Program-made: the position numbers and the translations under genes
From: Larus michahellis
Lineage: Eukaryota; Chordata; Aves; Charadriiformes; Laridae
Assembly (NCBI RefSeq): GCF_964199755.1
Contig: NC_133902.1
Location: 60,886,217 to 60,950,216, forward strand
Reading direction: 5' to 3'
DNA length: 64,000 nucleotides
In this document: in pieces, positions 1-10,339 of the stretch
Layout of the letters: every line of letters begins with the position of its first letter
Numbering within the stretch: the first letter of the stretch is position 1
The notes under the pieces: generated by a model
Database searches by the model: none
The model's input: only the letters and a program-made list of their open reading frames with translations
What the model was told of the DNA's origin: nothing

Positions 1-423
1 GAGCGGGGACGCTCACGTAAGGTTCTGCTCCTCGAGGTTGAGAGACGCCTTGCCGCAGCAGAATCTGGGTAAGTGACTAATAGCATGCAGAGCTTTGCAA
101 TCTTAGCTGAGGGATAGAACGGGTTGATGGCGCAGATAGAATCCTTTAGAGGGAAAGGGTTGCCCAAGGCCGGGGCAAGGATGGGATCCAGCCGCAGCTA
201 GGCTCCTCTCGGAGAAGGAGTTTAGAAAGCAAGGGGGTCCTTTCCGAGCCTCGTGACTCAAGGGGAGGGTCTCCCTGACAGCTCGTCCGACCCCGGCCCC
301 TAGGCAGTAAATAACCCGGGGTACGTGGCCGTGCAATCTGGTGAAGCGCTGTCACGTGCACTGCTACCTTTGTTGAATCCCTGTGTGTGTGTGTGTGTTT
401 CTAAATGTTTCCTTCTCTCTTAG
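1..423 (+). other. Exon-like module copy 1 (5' end outside window) with intron-like segment 69-423
   Basis: Bases 1-68 are the 3' end of the exon-like module seen whole at 2787-3014. It ends at a near-consensus splice donor, CTGG|GTAAGTGAC, with GT at 69. The segment from 69 to 423 ends in a pyrimidine tract and TCTCTTAG, a good acceptor. It contains a short (GT)n run at ~384-398. The same donor and acceptor recur in four further copies at almost constant spacing (353-358 bp). No protein family is recognised; a multicopy spliced non-coding transcript is the simplest reading, unproven without RNA data. Confidence 0.6.
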
Positions 424-2700
424 GAGTGAAGTGAATCGCTCTGCCCGCCACAACTGCATCTTGCCTTGTCTGTCGCCGTGTGGTGTTACGTCTTGCGTTG
501 TATGGCTCTGTTGTTGTCTTGACTGTCATCTGATCTATTCTGCCATTGTATGCCACCGTATTGTCACTTCCTTCCTCAGCTGTTTTCTATTTGACGGTGT
601 ATTGCATTGTACTGCCATGTACGCCGTTACGCTGTCTCGCATTGTATCGTCCTGTCAGCGTCGGGTTTGTGACTTTAGACTTTGTGTTTAAAACTTTCAC
701 AGTCCACTGCAGTCCGACAATTGGCTGTTGTTTATTGAACTGTGTATTCGTTAAACAATTCCCCATCCTGTGCAGTCCTAGAAATGTTTGCTGATTATTT
801 GAGCGGGTATTGGGTTGTGCTGACCCGTATAGTGCTATGTCTGGTGTTGGATTACCCTGTCATTGTTTGGATTGTCATTTCAGCCATCGTGTTAAAAAAT
901 TCTCAAGACCGTGCAGTTCTGCACTCGTTTTCTTTTTCTTTCACGGTGTATCATATTGTAGAGCCCGGTATACTGTTAGGTCTTGCATTGTATTGCTCGG
1001 GACCCGTCTTGATGGATATCTGATATGGTCTCTCATTGCAGTGCGCTGTCTCGTCGGTTTTGTAATGGGTTGTTCTCTGTTTGACTGCATATTGCATTCT
1101 ACGGCACCGTATAATGTTATGTCTTGGATTCTATTGCTCAGTCATTTTATGGAGTGCCATCTGCGACCGGGATTGCAGCGCACTCCTCTGTGGGTTTTCG
1201 ATCGGCGGTTCATTATTTGACTACCTCTTGCCTCGTCCTGCCCCGTGTTGTGTTTTGTCTTGCATTGTATTGCCCTGTAATCGCCCTGACGACCGTCTGG
1301 TCCGTTCCGGTATGTGCCGCTCGGTCTTGCGGTTTTTTTAAACGTTTGTTCTTGATGTGGCTGCGTATTGCCTTGCAGTGCCCTGTATGGCGTTCTGTCT
1401 TGCGTTGCATTGCCCCGTCGTTCTCTTCACTGTCATTGTAGACACTCTGGGATAGTAGCCATCTGTATCGTGGGGGTTTTACCGGGTGCTCTTTCTTTGA
1501 CCACCGTGTATTGCCGTGCTACCGCCTTTGTGTTGGGTCTCGAATTGTATTGCCGCGTCATTGTTTTGACTGCCGTCTGATGCGTCTGAGCATTAGACCG
1601 TCCTCTGTTGTCTTACGTTGTGCGCTGTATTGCTCTGTCGGTGTCTTGCCTGCTGTCTGACATCTGTTGGCGCTGGAACGCGCAGTATTGTGGGTCCCTT
1701 CGTGGGTTGTTTATTTGACTGACTATTGCACTGTACTGCGCTGTGTAATGTTACGTCTCGGATTCTGTTGTCCTGTAACTGTCTCGACCGCCACGTGACG
1801 CCCTGTGGGATGGTACTGACGGGTATGTAGGGGTTTTGTCAGGTTGTTCTTTCTTTCATTCTGTTTTGCATTGTGCTGCCCTGTGTTGTGTTACGTTTGG
1901 CATTGTGTTGCCATGTAATTGTCCTGAGTGCCACGTGATGCATATTCTGGCAGGGTGCTGCACTGAGCTGTCGTTTTTTTTTAAGGGGCGGTTGTTGATG
2001 TGAGTGTGTTTTGCCTTGTAGTGCCCTGTATCGTGTTTCGTCTTGCGTTGTATTACCCTGTCATTGTCTAGACGGTCTTTTTATAGACGTTCTGTCAGAG
2101 GACTGCACTGTATTGTGACTTCTCTAATAGGTTGTTGTTTCTTTGACCGTGCAGTGTCTTGTAGTGCCCCGTATTGTGTTACGCCTTGCGCTGTGTTGCT
2201 GTGTCGTTGTCTCGACTGCCATCTGAGTGACAGTCTGGCATTGTATGGCACTGTACTGTGAATTCTTTCCTTGGCTGCTGTTTATTTGATTGTGTATGGC
2301 GTTGTACTGCCCTGTGTAACTTCGTCTTGCATTGTATTGCCCTGACGTTGTTGTCTTGCTTGTTATTTTAGCTTGTCTGGGATTGTACTGCGCGGTATTG
2401 TGAGTTTCTGAATGAGTTCTTGGGTTGTGTGTTCCATCGTAGCGTCCTGTATTGTTAGGCATTGCATTGCATTGCCCCATCGTTGTTTTGACGGTCACTT
2501 GAAACATTCTGTCGCAGGACTGCACGCTGTCGTGGGTGTGTTGATCGGTCGTTCTTAATTTGGCTGCGTATTGCCTCGTGCTGCCCCGTGGTGTGTTATG
2601 TCTTGCATTGTATTGGTCTATCACTGTTTCGACTGTTGTTTTAGACTGTCTGGGATTGTACTGCACTGTGTTGTGAATTATTGAATCGGTTGTTCTTTGT
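424..2700 (+). repeat. Degenerate ~140-bp tandem satellite, block 1
   Basis: The block is a chain of diverged monomers recognisable by the ordered motifs TTGCATTGTATTGCCCTGTC, ATTGTCTTGACTGCCATCTG, a GGGATTGTACTGCACTGT-like stretch, then TTTTTTAATCGGTTGTTCTT and TTTGACTGTGTATTGCCTTG. Monomers start about every 137-141 bp, a spacing measured most cleanly in the block near 36.66-37.08 kb. The composition is T/G rich on the plus strand. Many short open frames rich in Cys and Leu appear on both strands; they are by-products of the repeat and not genes. No known satellite name could be assigned. Confidence 0.88.
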
Positions 2701-2786
2701 TTGACCGGCGTGGTGGTGCGGTGCCCTGCCCCCCGCCGTTTCCCACCCCGTCACCCCCCCAACCCCCCTTTCTCTCCTCCCCGCAG
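2701..2786 (+). promoter_or_regulatory. Short polypyrimidine tract and AG preceding the exon-like module
   Basis: After a conserved anchor (gaccggcgtggtggtgcggtg) comes a ~65-base run of C with some T that ends CCCCGCAG, with AG at 2785-2786. It looks like a 3' splice site. The same anchor plus tract precedes the module near 37.51, 40.80 and 42.02 kb. At 43.73 kb the same anchor leads into the 12.6-kb C/T block. This short version is the reference for that expansion. Confidence 0.65.
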
Positions 2787-3014
2787 GCAACAGAGTCAAC
2801 ACTCCTTCTGGAGTGGGGACTGAGCTATTTTGTTCCCAGGCTGATCTGACTAGAAGTCAATTAGCTGCCTCTACAGATAGTGGACAGGAAGAGAGCCCTT
2901 GGAGCCTTCCTGCCCGGCAGCGGCCTGTTCGCCACCTCCTGCGCTTGAGCGGGGACGCTCACGTAAGGTTCTGCTCCTCGAGGTTGAGAGACGCCTTGCC
3001 GCAGCAGAATCTGG
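2787..3014 (+). other. Exon-like module copy 2 (228 bp), complete
   Basis: The module is bounded by CCGCAG| upstream and CTGG|GTAAGTGAC downstream and is exactly 228 bp (76 codons), the same length as the copy at 40858-41085. A frame is open from a GTG at 2813 to a stop at 3020, just past the donor, and has no ATG start. The copy near 42.2 kb is read in the matching frame and shares short stretches such as QLAAS and, later, RFC/RF endings. The 40858 copy has stops in this frame. I do not recognise the product. The length could reflect a conserved RNA exon, a decayed coding exon or chance. Confidence 0.5.
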
Positions 3015-3369
3015 GTAAGTGACTAATAGCATGCAGAGCTTTGCAATCTTAGCTGAGGGATAGAACGGGTTGATGGCGCAGATAGAATCCTTTAGAGGGA
3101 AAGGGTTGCCCAAGGCCGGGGCAAGGATGGGATCCAGCCGCAGCTAGGCTCCTCTCGGAGAAGGAGTTTAGAAAGCAAGGGGGTCCTTTCCGAGCCTCGT
3201 GACTCAAGGGGAGGGTCTCCCTGACCGCTCGTCCGACCCCGGCCCCTAGGCAGTAAATAACCCGGGGTACGTGGCCGTGCAATCTGGTGAAGCGCTGTCA
3301 CGTGCACTGCTACCTTTGTTGAATCCCTGTGTGTGTGTGTGTGTTTCTAAATGTTTCCTTCTCTCTTAG
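3015..3369 (+). other. Intron-like segment of module copy 2 (355 bp)
   Basis: The segment starts GTAAGTGAC and ends TTCCTTCTCTCTTAG. It carries a conserved stretch GGATCCAGCCGCAGCTAG, CTCGGAGAAGGAGTTTAGAA and AGTAAATAACCCGGGGTACG that is much better preserved between copies than the flanking satellite. It is identical in length to copy 1 (69-423), from which it differs by few bases. Introns are not usually this well conserved relative to their surroundings, so the segment may carry its own function or may reflect recent conversion. Confidence 0.55.
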
Positions 3370-4952
3370 GAGTGAAGTGAATCGCTCTGCCCGCCACAAC
3401 TGCATCTTGCCTTGTCTGTCGCCGTGTGGTGTTACGTCTTGCGTTGTATGGCTCTGTTGTTGTCTTGACTGTCATCTGATCTATTCTGCCATTGTATGCC
3501 ACCGTATTGTCACTTCCTTCCTCAGCTGTCTTCTATTTGACGGTGTATTGCATTGTACTGCCATGTACGCCGTTACGCTGTCTCGCATTGTATCGTCCTG
3601 TCAGCGTCGGGTTTGTGACTTTAGACTTTGTGTTTAAAACTTTCACAGTCCACTGCAGTCCGACAATTGGCTGTTGTTTATTGAACTGTGTATTCGTTAA
3701 ACAATTCCCCATCCTGTGCAGTCCTAGAAATGTTTGCTGATTATTTGAGCGGGTATCGGGTTGTGCTGACCCGTATAGTGCTATGTCTGGTGTTGGATTA
3801 CCCTGTCATTGTTTGGATTGTCATTTCAGCCATCGTGTTAAAAAATTCTCAAGACCGTGCAGTTCTGCACTCGTTTTCTTTTTCTTTCACGGTGTATCAT
3901 ATTGTAGAGCCCGGTATACTGTTAGGTCTTGCATTGTATTGCTCGGGACCCGTCTTGATGGATATCTGATATGGTCTCTCATTGCAGTGCGCTGTCTCGT
4001 CGGTTTTGTAATGGGTTGTTCTCTGTTTGACTGCATATTGCATTCTACGGCACCGTATAATGTTATGTCTTGGATTCTATTGCTCAGTCATTTTATGGAG
4101 TGCCATCTGCGACCGGGATTGCAGCGCACTCCTCTGTGGGTTTTCGATCGGCGGTTCATTATTTGACTACCTCTTGCCTCGTCCTGCCCCGTGTTGTGTT
4201 TTGTCTTGCATTGTATTGCCCTGTAATCGCCCTGACGACCGTCTGGTCCGTTCCGGTATGTGCCGCTCGGTCTTGCGGTTTTTTTAAACGTTTGTTCTTG
4301 ATTTGGCTGCGTATTGCCTTGCAGTGCCCTGTATGGCGTTCTGTCTTGCGTTGCATTGCCCCGTCGTTCTCTTCACTGTCATTGTAGACACTCTGGGATA
4401 GTAGCCATCTGTATCGTGGGGGTTTTACCGGGTGCTCTTTCTTTGACCACCGTGTATTGCCGTGCTACCGCCTTTGTGTTGGGTCTCGAATTGTATTGCC
4501 GCGTCATTGTTTTGACTGCCGTCTGATGCGTCTGAGCATTAGACCGTCCTCTGTTGTCTTACGTTGTGCGCTGTATTGCTCTGTCGGTGTCTTGCCTGCT
4601 GTCTGACATCTGTTGGCGCTGGAACGCGCAGTATTGTGGGTCCCTTCGTGGGTTGTTTATTTGACTGACTATTGCACTGTACTGCGCTGTGTAATGTTAC
4701 GTCTCGGATTCTGTTGTCCTGTAACTGTCTCGACCGCCACGTGACGCCCTGTGGGATGGTACTGACGGGTATGTAGGGGTTTTGTCAGGTTGTTCTTTCT
4801 TTCATTCTGTTTTGCATTGTGCTGCCCTGTGTTGTGTTACGTTTGGCATTGTGTTGCCATGTAATTGTCCTGAGTGCCACGTGATGCATATTCTGGCAGG
4901 GTGCTGCACTGAGCTGTCGTTTTTTTTTAAGGGGCGGTTGTTGATGTGAGTG
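3370..4952 (+). repeat. Degenerate ~140-bp satellite, block 2 (duplicate of 424-2006)
   Basis: This block is near-identical to 424-2006 at offset 2946 and has the same monomer motifs. It ends abruptly at 4952, where it is joined to module sequence. It contains no independent gene signal. Confidence 0.9.
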
Positions 4953-5078
4953 GCCCCTAGGCAGTAAATAACCCGGGGTACGTGGCCGTGCAGTCTGGTG
5001 AAGCGCTGTCACGTGCACTGCTACCTTTGTTGAATCCCTGTGTGTGTGTTTCTAAATGTTTCTCCCCTTCTCTCTTAG
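4953..5078 (+). other. Truncated module copy 3 (3' part of the intron-like segment only)
   Basis: It starts inside the intron-like segment (ggcccctaggcagtaaat, equivalent to position ~297). It keeps the GT run and the acceptor CTTCTCTCTTAG ending at 5078, followed by GAGTGATGTGAATCGCTCTG as in the other copies. The exon module and the donor are missing, so this copy cannot be spliced as a unit. Confidence 0.8.
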
Positions 5079-6493
5079 GAGTGATGTGAATCGCTCTGCC
5101 TGCCACAACTGCCCATTGCCTTGTACTATTCTTTATGGCATCACGTTTTGCATTGTATTGCCGTGTAATTGCCCTGACTGCCATCTGATCTCTTCCGGCA
5201 TTGCACTCGTGCGTATTGTGCGTTTTTTAGTCGGTTGTTCTTTGTTTGAAGGCGTGTTGCTGCATATTGCCCTGTGTAGTGCTGTATCTTGCATTGTATT
5301 GACCCGTCATTCTGTTCACTGTCACTTTAGACGTTCTGGGATTGTAGCGATCTGTATTGTGCAGGTTTTATTGGTGGTTCTGTATTTGACCGTGTATTGC
5401 CTTGTTACCGCCTTGTATTCTTGCATCTTGCATTGTATTGCCGTGTTATTGTTCTGAGTGCCATCTGATACATTTTGGTGTTGTACCACCCTGTGTTGTT
5501 ATGTCGTCCATTGCATAGCTCTGTTGTTTCCTCGACTGCTGTCTGACGTATTTTGGCATTGCAGCGCACTGCATTGCGGGATACTTAATTGGTTGTTTAT
5601 TTGACTCTGTATTTCACGGTACGCCCCTCTCTTTTGTTACTTCTTGCATTGTTTTGCTCTGTCTTGAGTGCCATCTCATTTATTTTTTGTGTTGTCCTGC
5701 ACTGTATTGTGGTTTGTTTGTTTTAATGGGTTGCTATTTATTTGACTGCGTATTCCATTCTACTCTGTTGTGTACTGTTGCATCTCGGATTGTGTTGCCC
5801 CATAACTGTCTCGACCGCCACCTGAGACTGTGTGGGATTGTACCGCACCGTATTGTGGGGTTTTGATAGGTTGTTTTTTATATTGTTCTGTATTGCGTTG
5901 TAGTGCCCTGTATTGTGTTACATTGTGCGTTGTGTTGCCATGAAATTGTCTTAACTGTCCTTTTAGACTCTCTGGGATTGTACGGCACTCAACTGAGGGT
6001 GTTTTTGATCAGTTGTTCTATCTTTGACGACGTATTGCCTTGTACTGCCCTGTATTTTCCTAAAGTCTTGCGTTGTATTGCCCTCTCACCGTGCCGCGAG
6101 CCATCTGATGTATTCTGGCATTGACAGGCACTGTATTGAGAGCTTCTTAGGCTGTTGTACTCTATTTGACCCTGTATTGCCTTGTACCGGCCTGTTCGGA
6201 GTTACATCTTGAACTCTATTCCCCTGTGAGTGTCTTTACCGCCACCTGAGACTGTCTGGGATTGTACAGCACTGTATTTTGAGTTTTGTAATTAGTTCTT
6301 TATTTGATTGTGTATTTGCTTGTACTGCCCTGTATTCTGTTACGTATTGTATTTTATTGCTGTATCATTGTTTTCTTCATCTTTTGTGACATTCTGTCAT
6401 AGTACTACACTGTATCATGAATTTTGCGATGGGTTGCTCCTTATTTGACTGTGTATTAGCCTTGTACTGCCCTGTATAATGTTACATCTTGCA
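5079..6493 (+). repeat. Degenerate ~140-bp satellite, block 3
   Basis: The satellite monomers are the same (CTTGCATTGTATTGCC, GACTGCCATCTGA, TTATTTGACTGTGTATTGCC) but more diverged from each other than in blocks 1 and 2, and the block is not part of the 2946-bp duplication. No gene is seen. Confidence 0.85.
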
Positions 6494-6558
6494 TGTGGTA
6501 AAGTGCCATCACGTGCACAGGTGCCCTTGTGGAATCACTGTGTTTATGTTTCTAAATG
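6494..6558 (+). other. Module remnant at the junction with the macrosatellite
   Basis: About 65 bp (TGGTAAAGTGCCATCACGTG through TTTCTAAATG) match the end of the intron-like segment of the satellite modules. The sequence then switches, without the acceptor, to macrosatellite sequence (CTCTGTTCTCTAACCATC). This is a breakpoint between the two repeat families. Confidence 0.7.
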
Positions 6559-7760
6559 CGCTCTGTTCTCTAACCATCTGTTTTCAGTGACTGGGACTTC
6601 TTCCCTCCATGGACGTGGGATTTAAGACCTCCAGCCGTCTGAAAGCTAAGTTGAGCGGCCAGAGCTGGGGAGGGCTTGGGAGGAGGGGAGAAGTTTGGGA
6701 GTTGCAGGGAGGCGTCTTAAAGTTAGAGAAGGGCAGAGGGCTGGAGCAGTCCCCTTTGGGCAGGTAAAGGGAGCGGGTTAGTCTTCAGCACGATGCTAGC
6801 ATGAGCCGGGCAGGGCGGTTCCAGCCTGTGTCCATCGTGTTGTTTGTGTGGTGTGTTTTCTGTCCTTCCTTGGGTCTTGATGTTCTCTTTCCACTTGAGG
6901 AGCGTGGTCTGTACTTCAGGCACCATCCCTAGAGCCTTGAATGCCTGTACACATTGGCACTGCCCCAGTCAGGTGCTGCTTTTCTTGCATCATAAGCTTA
7001 AAGCGCAGCTGGGTCTTTAGAAACTCAGAAGTTTCTGGACGGTCCTCATTTACAGTGTTGTTCCTGGCTGCGGGAACAGCTCTGTTCTCTAGCCATCCAT
7101 TTTCAGTGACTGGGACTTCTTCCATGCATCCTTAAGTTCTTAGGTCTTGAAGACCGGCTTCCTGCGCATACATCATCTCAGTCTGAGAGTCGCTTGTTGT
7201 CCCGGGCCATTATGTTGTCCTCATTTCCTGGTCTTTCCCTAGAGGCTTCTCATGTCACCGTCATGGGCCCACAGGTCTTCTTGCCTGACAATCACTTACG
7301 TCGGAGTGTCATCCTTCTTGCTGAGAGTTTTCTCTGATCTGTGAGGTGCATTGTTTGTAGTGTTGTGTGTAGTGTTGGTCTGTGCTTGTGTGTGGTGGGC
7401 TTGGAGCTGCTCTGCCCGGTCGCGTAGAGTCAGGGGTAGGGGAAAGAGCAGCAAGAGTCTATGGGTAATACGTTGATCTAATGATACTGTTGAGGCAAAG
7501 GTGGTACAGTCAACTCCCATCAAGTAGCCATCAGCAGGTGGTGTGGGCAGCTCTTTTATTAGGGTTTTTTTTTTTTGGGATGAGCAGAGCTGTTCAGCAG
7601 TAGTGAAGCAGACTGCATCTCAAACCTGTTAAGGCTGCTTTGTGTGGGGTGTAATGTTTGTGGGTTTGTGTTTTTTGCTTTTTGTTTCTTTTTTTAATGG
7701 CAGGTTGTAGTGTTGCTCTGGATGGTAGTTGTAAATCAAAACAAGACTTTGTTGTGGGGT
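6559..7760 (+). repeat. Partial macrosatellite unit A
   Basis: This stretch is homologous to the last third of the 3.4-3.9 kb units further right. Shared landmarks are GTGACTGGGACTTCTTCC (twice, ~6587 and ~7107, so the fragment has its own internal duplication of ~520 bp), TTAGGTCTTGAAG with CTTCCTGCGCATACATC at ~7140-7170, TTGCTGAGAGTTTTCTCT at ~7317 and AAGGCTGCTTTGTGTGGGGT at ~7630. A T-run lies at ~7566. The unit's promoters and LTR-derived part are absent. No conserved reading frame was found. Confidence 0.75.
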
Positions 7761-8440
7761 GGGCGGTGTGTGTCACATGGGGTTCCCCCTAAAAGTGGAG
7801 GGAGAGCATCTAGGAAGAAGATGCAGAGCTGGTGGTCGGGGAGAGGCTCAGGGGAGGGGGTGATGTGCTGTGGGGCTTTGGCAATGGGCTCCAGCTGGGG
7901 CTGAGGCAGCCCAGGTGGGACCCATGAGGTGAGCATGGGCTGGGCCAAGGGCTTAAAAAGAAAGGCTGCCCTGGGGATGGGTCTGCTTTGCCAAGGGCCT
8001 CTAACTTCTAAGGGGGCTGCCTGGGCACAGCTGCCTGCCAGCGCTGGCTGAGGAGTCAAATGAAGGGGGTTCTGACAGGCGGGTGCCTCCAGCCAGGAAC
8101 GGACGGTCCCCGCAGTGAGGAAGGATCCCTCCCAGCCATCCCTGACCGAGGGCACCACCAGCACAGAGCGCCGTGAGCTCGCTGCCGTCGTCGGCTGCGC
8201 GTGTGAGCTTCATGGGACAAGAGCGTCGAGGCACCCCCTGCCCGCTCCTACGTGGGCAAGGGTCGTCAGGCTGCCCGCACCACCGAGGACAAAGGGGCAG
8301 AGAGAGAAGCCCGTGAGCAGCGAAGGTCTCCCACACGTGCCAGGAGCTGCGGTGAGTCATGTGCCCTCTTGTCCATGTCCAGGCCTTTCCCTGCCGTGCC
8401 TCTTCTGATCTCTGCCTGCCGCCTTGCTTGTCCCGGCTTC
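7761..8440. other. Unassigned GC-rich stretch
   Basis: I recognise nothing here. Overlapping open frames of ~100-140 codons run on both strands (for example minus 7736-8164 and plus 8115-8408), as expected from GC-rich DNA. The 8110-8350 part is richer in CpG and ends GCTGCG|GTGAGTCATG, a donor-like sequence, so it could be an old exon or promoter-proximal sequence. There is no domain evidence. Confidence 0.3.
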
Positions 8441-9830
8441 TGGCTCCCCAAAGCTTTTTGCTCTTCTGCTTAATGCCAGCATGTTCTTTCTCCCCTTCTC
8501 CATTTCCTTTCTGTGCCTCTGCCTTCCCAGCTCCCCATCCGCTCTTATTTTATTCTTCCCCCGCTGCCTTCTTCGCTATTGCTTGTGAAAATTGCATTTG
8601 TAGGTCTCCCTCTACCCAGCAACCTGTCTGTAATTCCAGTGACTCCCTCTGCTCCACCCCGCATCCCTCTTCCAGTGTCCTGTGGCTGTTGGTCCGACTC
8701 CAGCTCCTGCTATTTAAATGGCTGCCTACCTGTATGGCCAGTACCCCGTTCCTTTCCAAATCTTCTTTCTGTGTCTCCATTTACCCAGATTCCTGTCTGT
8801 GTTTTTTAATTCTTTTTGTCTGTGCTCTACTTTGTTACTTTTCCAATTTTGTTTCATTGTCTTTATTTATTCAGTTGTTTGAGCCTATTTTTTTTTTTGC
8901 TCCCTGTTTTCTTAATCTGTTTGTTTTTTAAATTTTCTATCAACTTTTATCCAGTTTGCCATTTTCACCTTTTAATTTTTCCTGTCTTTCTTTTACCCCC
9001 TCGCTTTAAAAATTCTGTGTCTACTTTTATGAAGCTGCTAATACCAATTTTTTGTTTGTTCTGTATTGGTCTTTTACTCCTTTGCGTTTACACTTTTGTA
9101 TTTATTTTGCTCTTGCTATGTTTTTAATTTTTTTCCTTTCTTTCTGTCATCAGTCTTGCTTTTAAAAGGTTCTTTTTGTCCATTTTTATCTGGTGCACTG
9201 GGTATATTTTTAATTTTTTTCTTATTTCTTTAATGCAGAGGCTTTTTAAAATTTTCTTTCTACATCTCCATTGCAGTTTGCTGTCTGTGTTTCCTAATTA
9301 TTTTGTTTTGTTTCCCCAATCCCCATCACTTCTTAAGTTTTGGGTTTTTTTTGTCTTGTTTGTTGTCTTTATGGCTTATCTTTTCATTGCATCATTTCTT
9401 GTCTTTCCTTTCTGCTGTTGCATTTAAAATTGTCTTTCTACATCTGTCTTTGTTTGCCATCCCTATTTTGTAATATTCCTCTTTATTTACTCTACTGGCT
9501 ACCGCTTTTTCAGTGTTCTTGCTATGTATACTTTTGTTCTCTTTGCTGTCATTTTAAAATTATTTATTGTCTTTCCTTAACACTGTTGCTTTTTAATTTT
9601 TGTTTCTACGTCTCCGATTTAGTTTGCCATTGTTATTCTGTAATTCGTTTCCTTGCTCCTTTAATCACGGACGCTTTTAAGATTTTCCGTTTACACTTAT
9701 CTCCTTTGCTGTCTTTCTTTTTAATTGTTTCTTGTCTTTCCTTCGTGCCCTCTGTTTTTTGATTTTCTTTCTAAGTGTTTTGAGTTCGCCATTTCTATTC
9801 TTTAATTTTTTTTTCTTATTTTCTTAATTC
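8441..9830 (+). repeat. Degenerate ~168-bp T-rich tandem repeat
   Basis: A core motif of the type TTTCTACRTCTCCATTT, then AGTTTGCCATT, then CTGTAATT recurs at 8766, 8934, 9257, 9435, 9603 and 9768. The spacings are 168, 323 (about two units), 178, 168 and 165. A weaker unit lies near 8600 and another near 9090, giving about eight copies. Copies share only the core; the linkers are T/C rich and eroded. It differs from the 140-bp satellite in both period and motif. Open frames here are low-complexity by-products. Confidence 0.7.
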
Positions 9831-9849
9831 CTGTGACTTATAAAATTTT

Positions 9850-10239
9850 ATGTCTGAGCTCTTTCTCTCAGAAACCCGTCCTTGGCTGTGTTTGTGCCTC
9901 AGAGCCCTGTTATCACCCTCTGTGCCATCTAGGATGCTTCCATTTGGTCCCCAGCCTCCTGAGGACATCTGCACTCCGTTCCACCCCTCCACTTTCCTCC
10001 TCGTGTCCCTGTACCTTCTTCCGTCCCTATGGCCCATTCAGGACCCTTCTCATCATGTCACAACAGCTATGGTTGCCTCTGAGGTTACCCTTAGCACATA
10101 TTCAGCTTTGTCGCGGACTTCGCGCACCCCTCTCCTTCCCTCGGAAGACTTCCCAAGTCCATATATGTGACACAGTGTCACACACCGAAGTTTTGCTTAG
10201 CATAAGTACCTAGACCTGTGGAGCCTTGGGCTGCAATAT
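9850..10239 (+). repeat. C/T-rich diverged repeat, related to 17330-17960
   Basis: The order ATCTAGGATGCTTCCATTT, CCAGCCTCCTGAGGACATCT, GCACTCC, TTCCTCCTCGTGTCC parallels CCTAGGATTCCCGTATTTCG, CCAGCCACCCGGGAACACCT, GTACTCC, TTCCTCCTAGTCC near 17420-17520. A further echo (TTTAGGATGCCTTTATTCTG) lies near 17950. This suggests an old dispersed or tandem element. Frames on both strands are open by chance. Confidence 0.4.
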
Positions 10240-10339
10240 AGAGTCATAGAATCGCTGAGGTTGGAAGCGACCTTTAAGATCATCAAGTCCAACCATTAAC
10301 CTACCCTGACCAAAACCACCTCTAAACCATGTCCCTAAG
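10240..10339 (-). mobile_element. CR1 LINE 3' end, left part (split by the provirus)
   Basis: The sequence AGTCATAGAATCGCTGAGG, TTGGAAGCGACCTTTAAGA, TCATCAAGTCCAACC is the typical avian CR1 3' untranslated region in reverse orientation. It is interrupted at 10339 by the provirus, and the same CR1 resumes at 15734 after a duplicated CCTAAG. Confidence 0.9.
10334..10339. repeat. Left 6-bp target-site duplication of the provirus (CCTAAG)
   Basis: CCTAAG directly before the left LTR is repeated directly after the right LTR at 15734-15739. A duplication of 6 bp is the size made by alpharetroviral and betaretroviral integrases. It shows that this provirus integrated as one unit into a pre-existing CR1. 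Confidence 0.93.

Larger units (their letters stand above)
1..4952 (+). repeat. Recent 2946-bp tandem duplication of the satellite/exon-module unit
   Basis: Positions 1-2006 repeat almost base for base at 2947-4952 (offset 2946). Only scattered substitutions were noticed, for example gacagctcg near 285 versus gaccgctcg near 3230. The unit holds the end of an exon-like module, a 355-bp intron-like segment, roughly 16 satellite monomers, a pyrimidine tract and the next exon module. The second copy stops at 4952 and jumps back to module sequence (ggcccctaggcagtaaat), equivalent to position ~297, so a truncated third copy begins there. The near identity, in a region where satellite monomers otherwise differ widely, implies recent duplication or conversion. 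The left end is cut by the window edge. Confidence 0.93.

Noticed and set aside
383..4526. Paired 60-136 codon plus-strand frames repeated at offset 2946
   Set aside because: They repeat because the DNA is duplicated. They are Cys/Leu-rich translations of satellite monomers, occur in several overlapping frames and lack any domain.
7736..8360. Minus-strand 142- and 119-codon frames as host genes
   Set aside because: They overlap each other and the plus-strand frames in GC-rich DNA, start at non-ATG or weak sites and show no domain I recognise.
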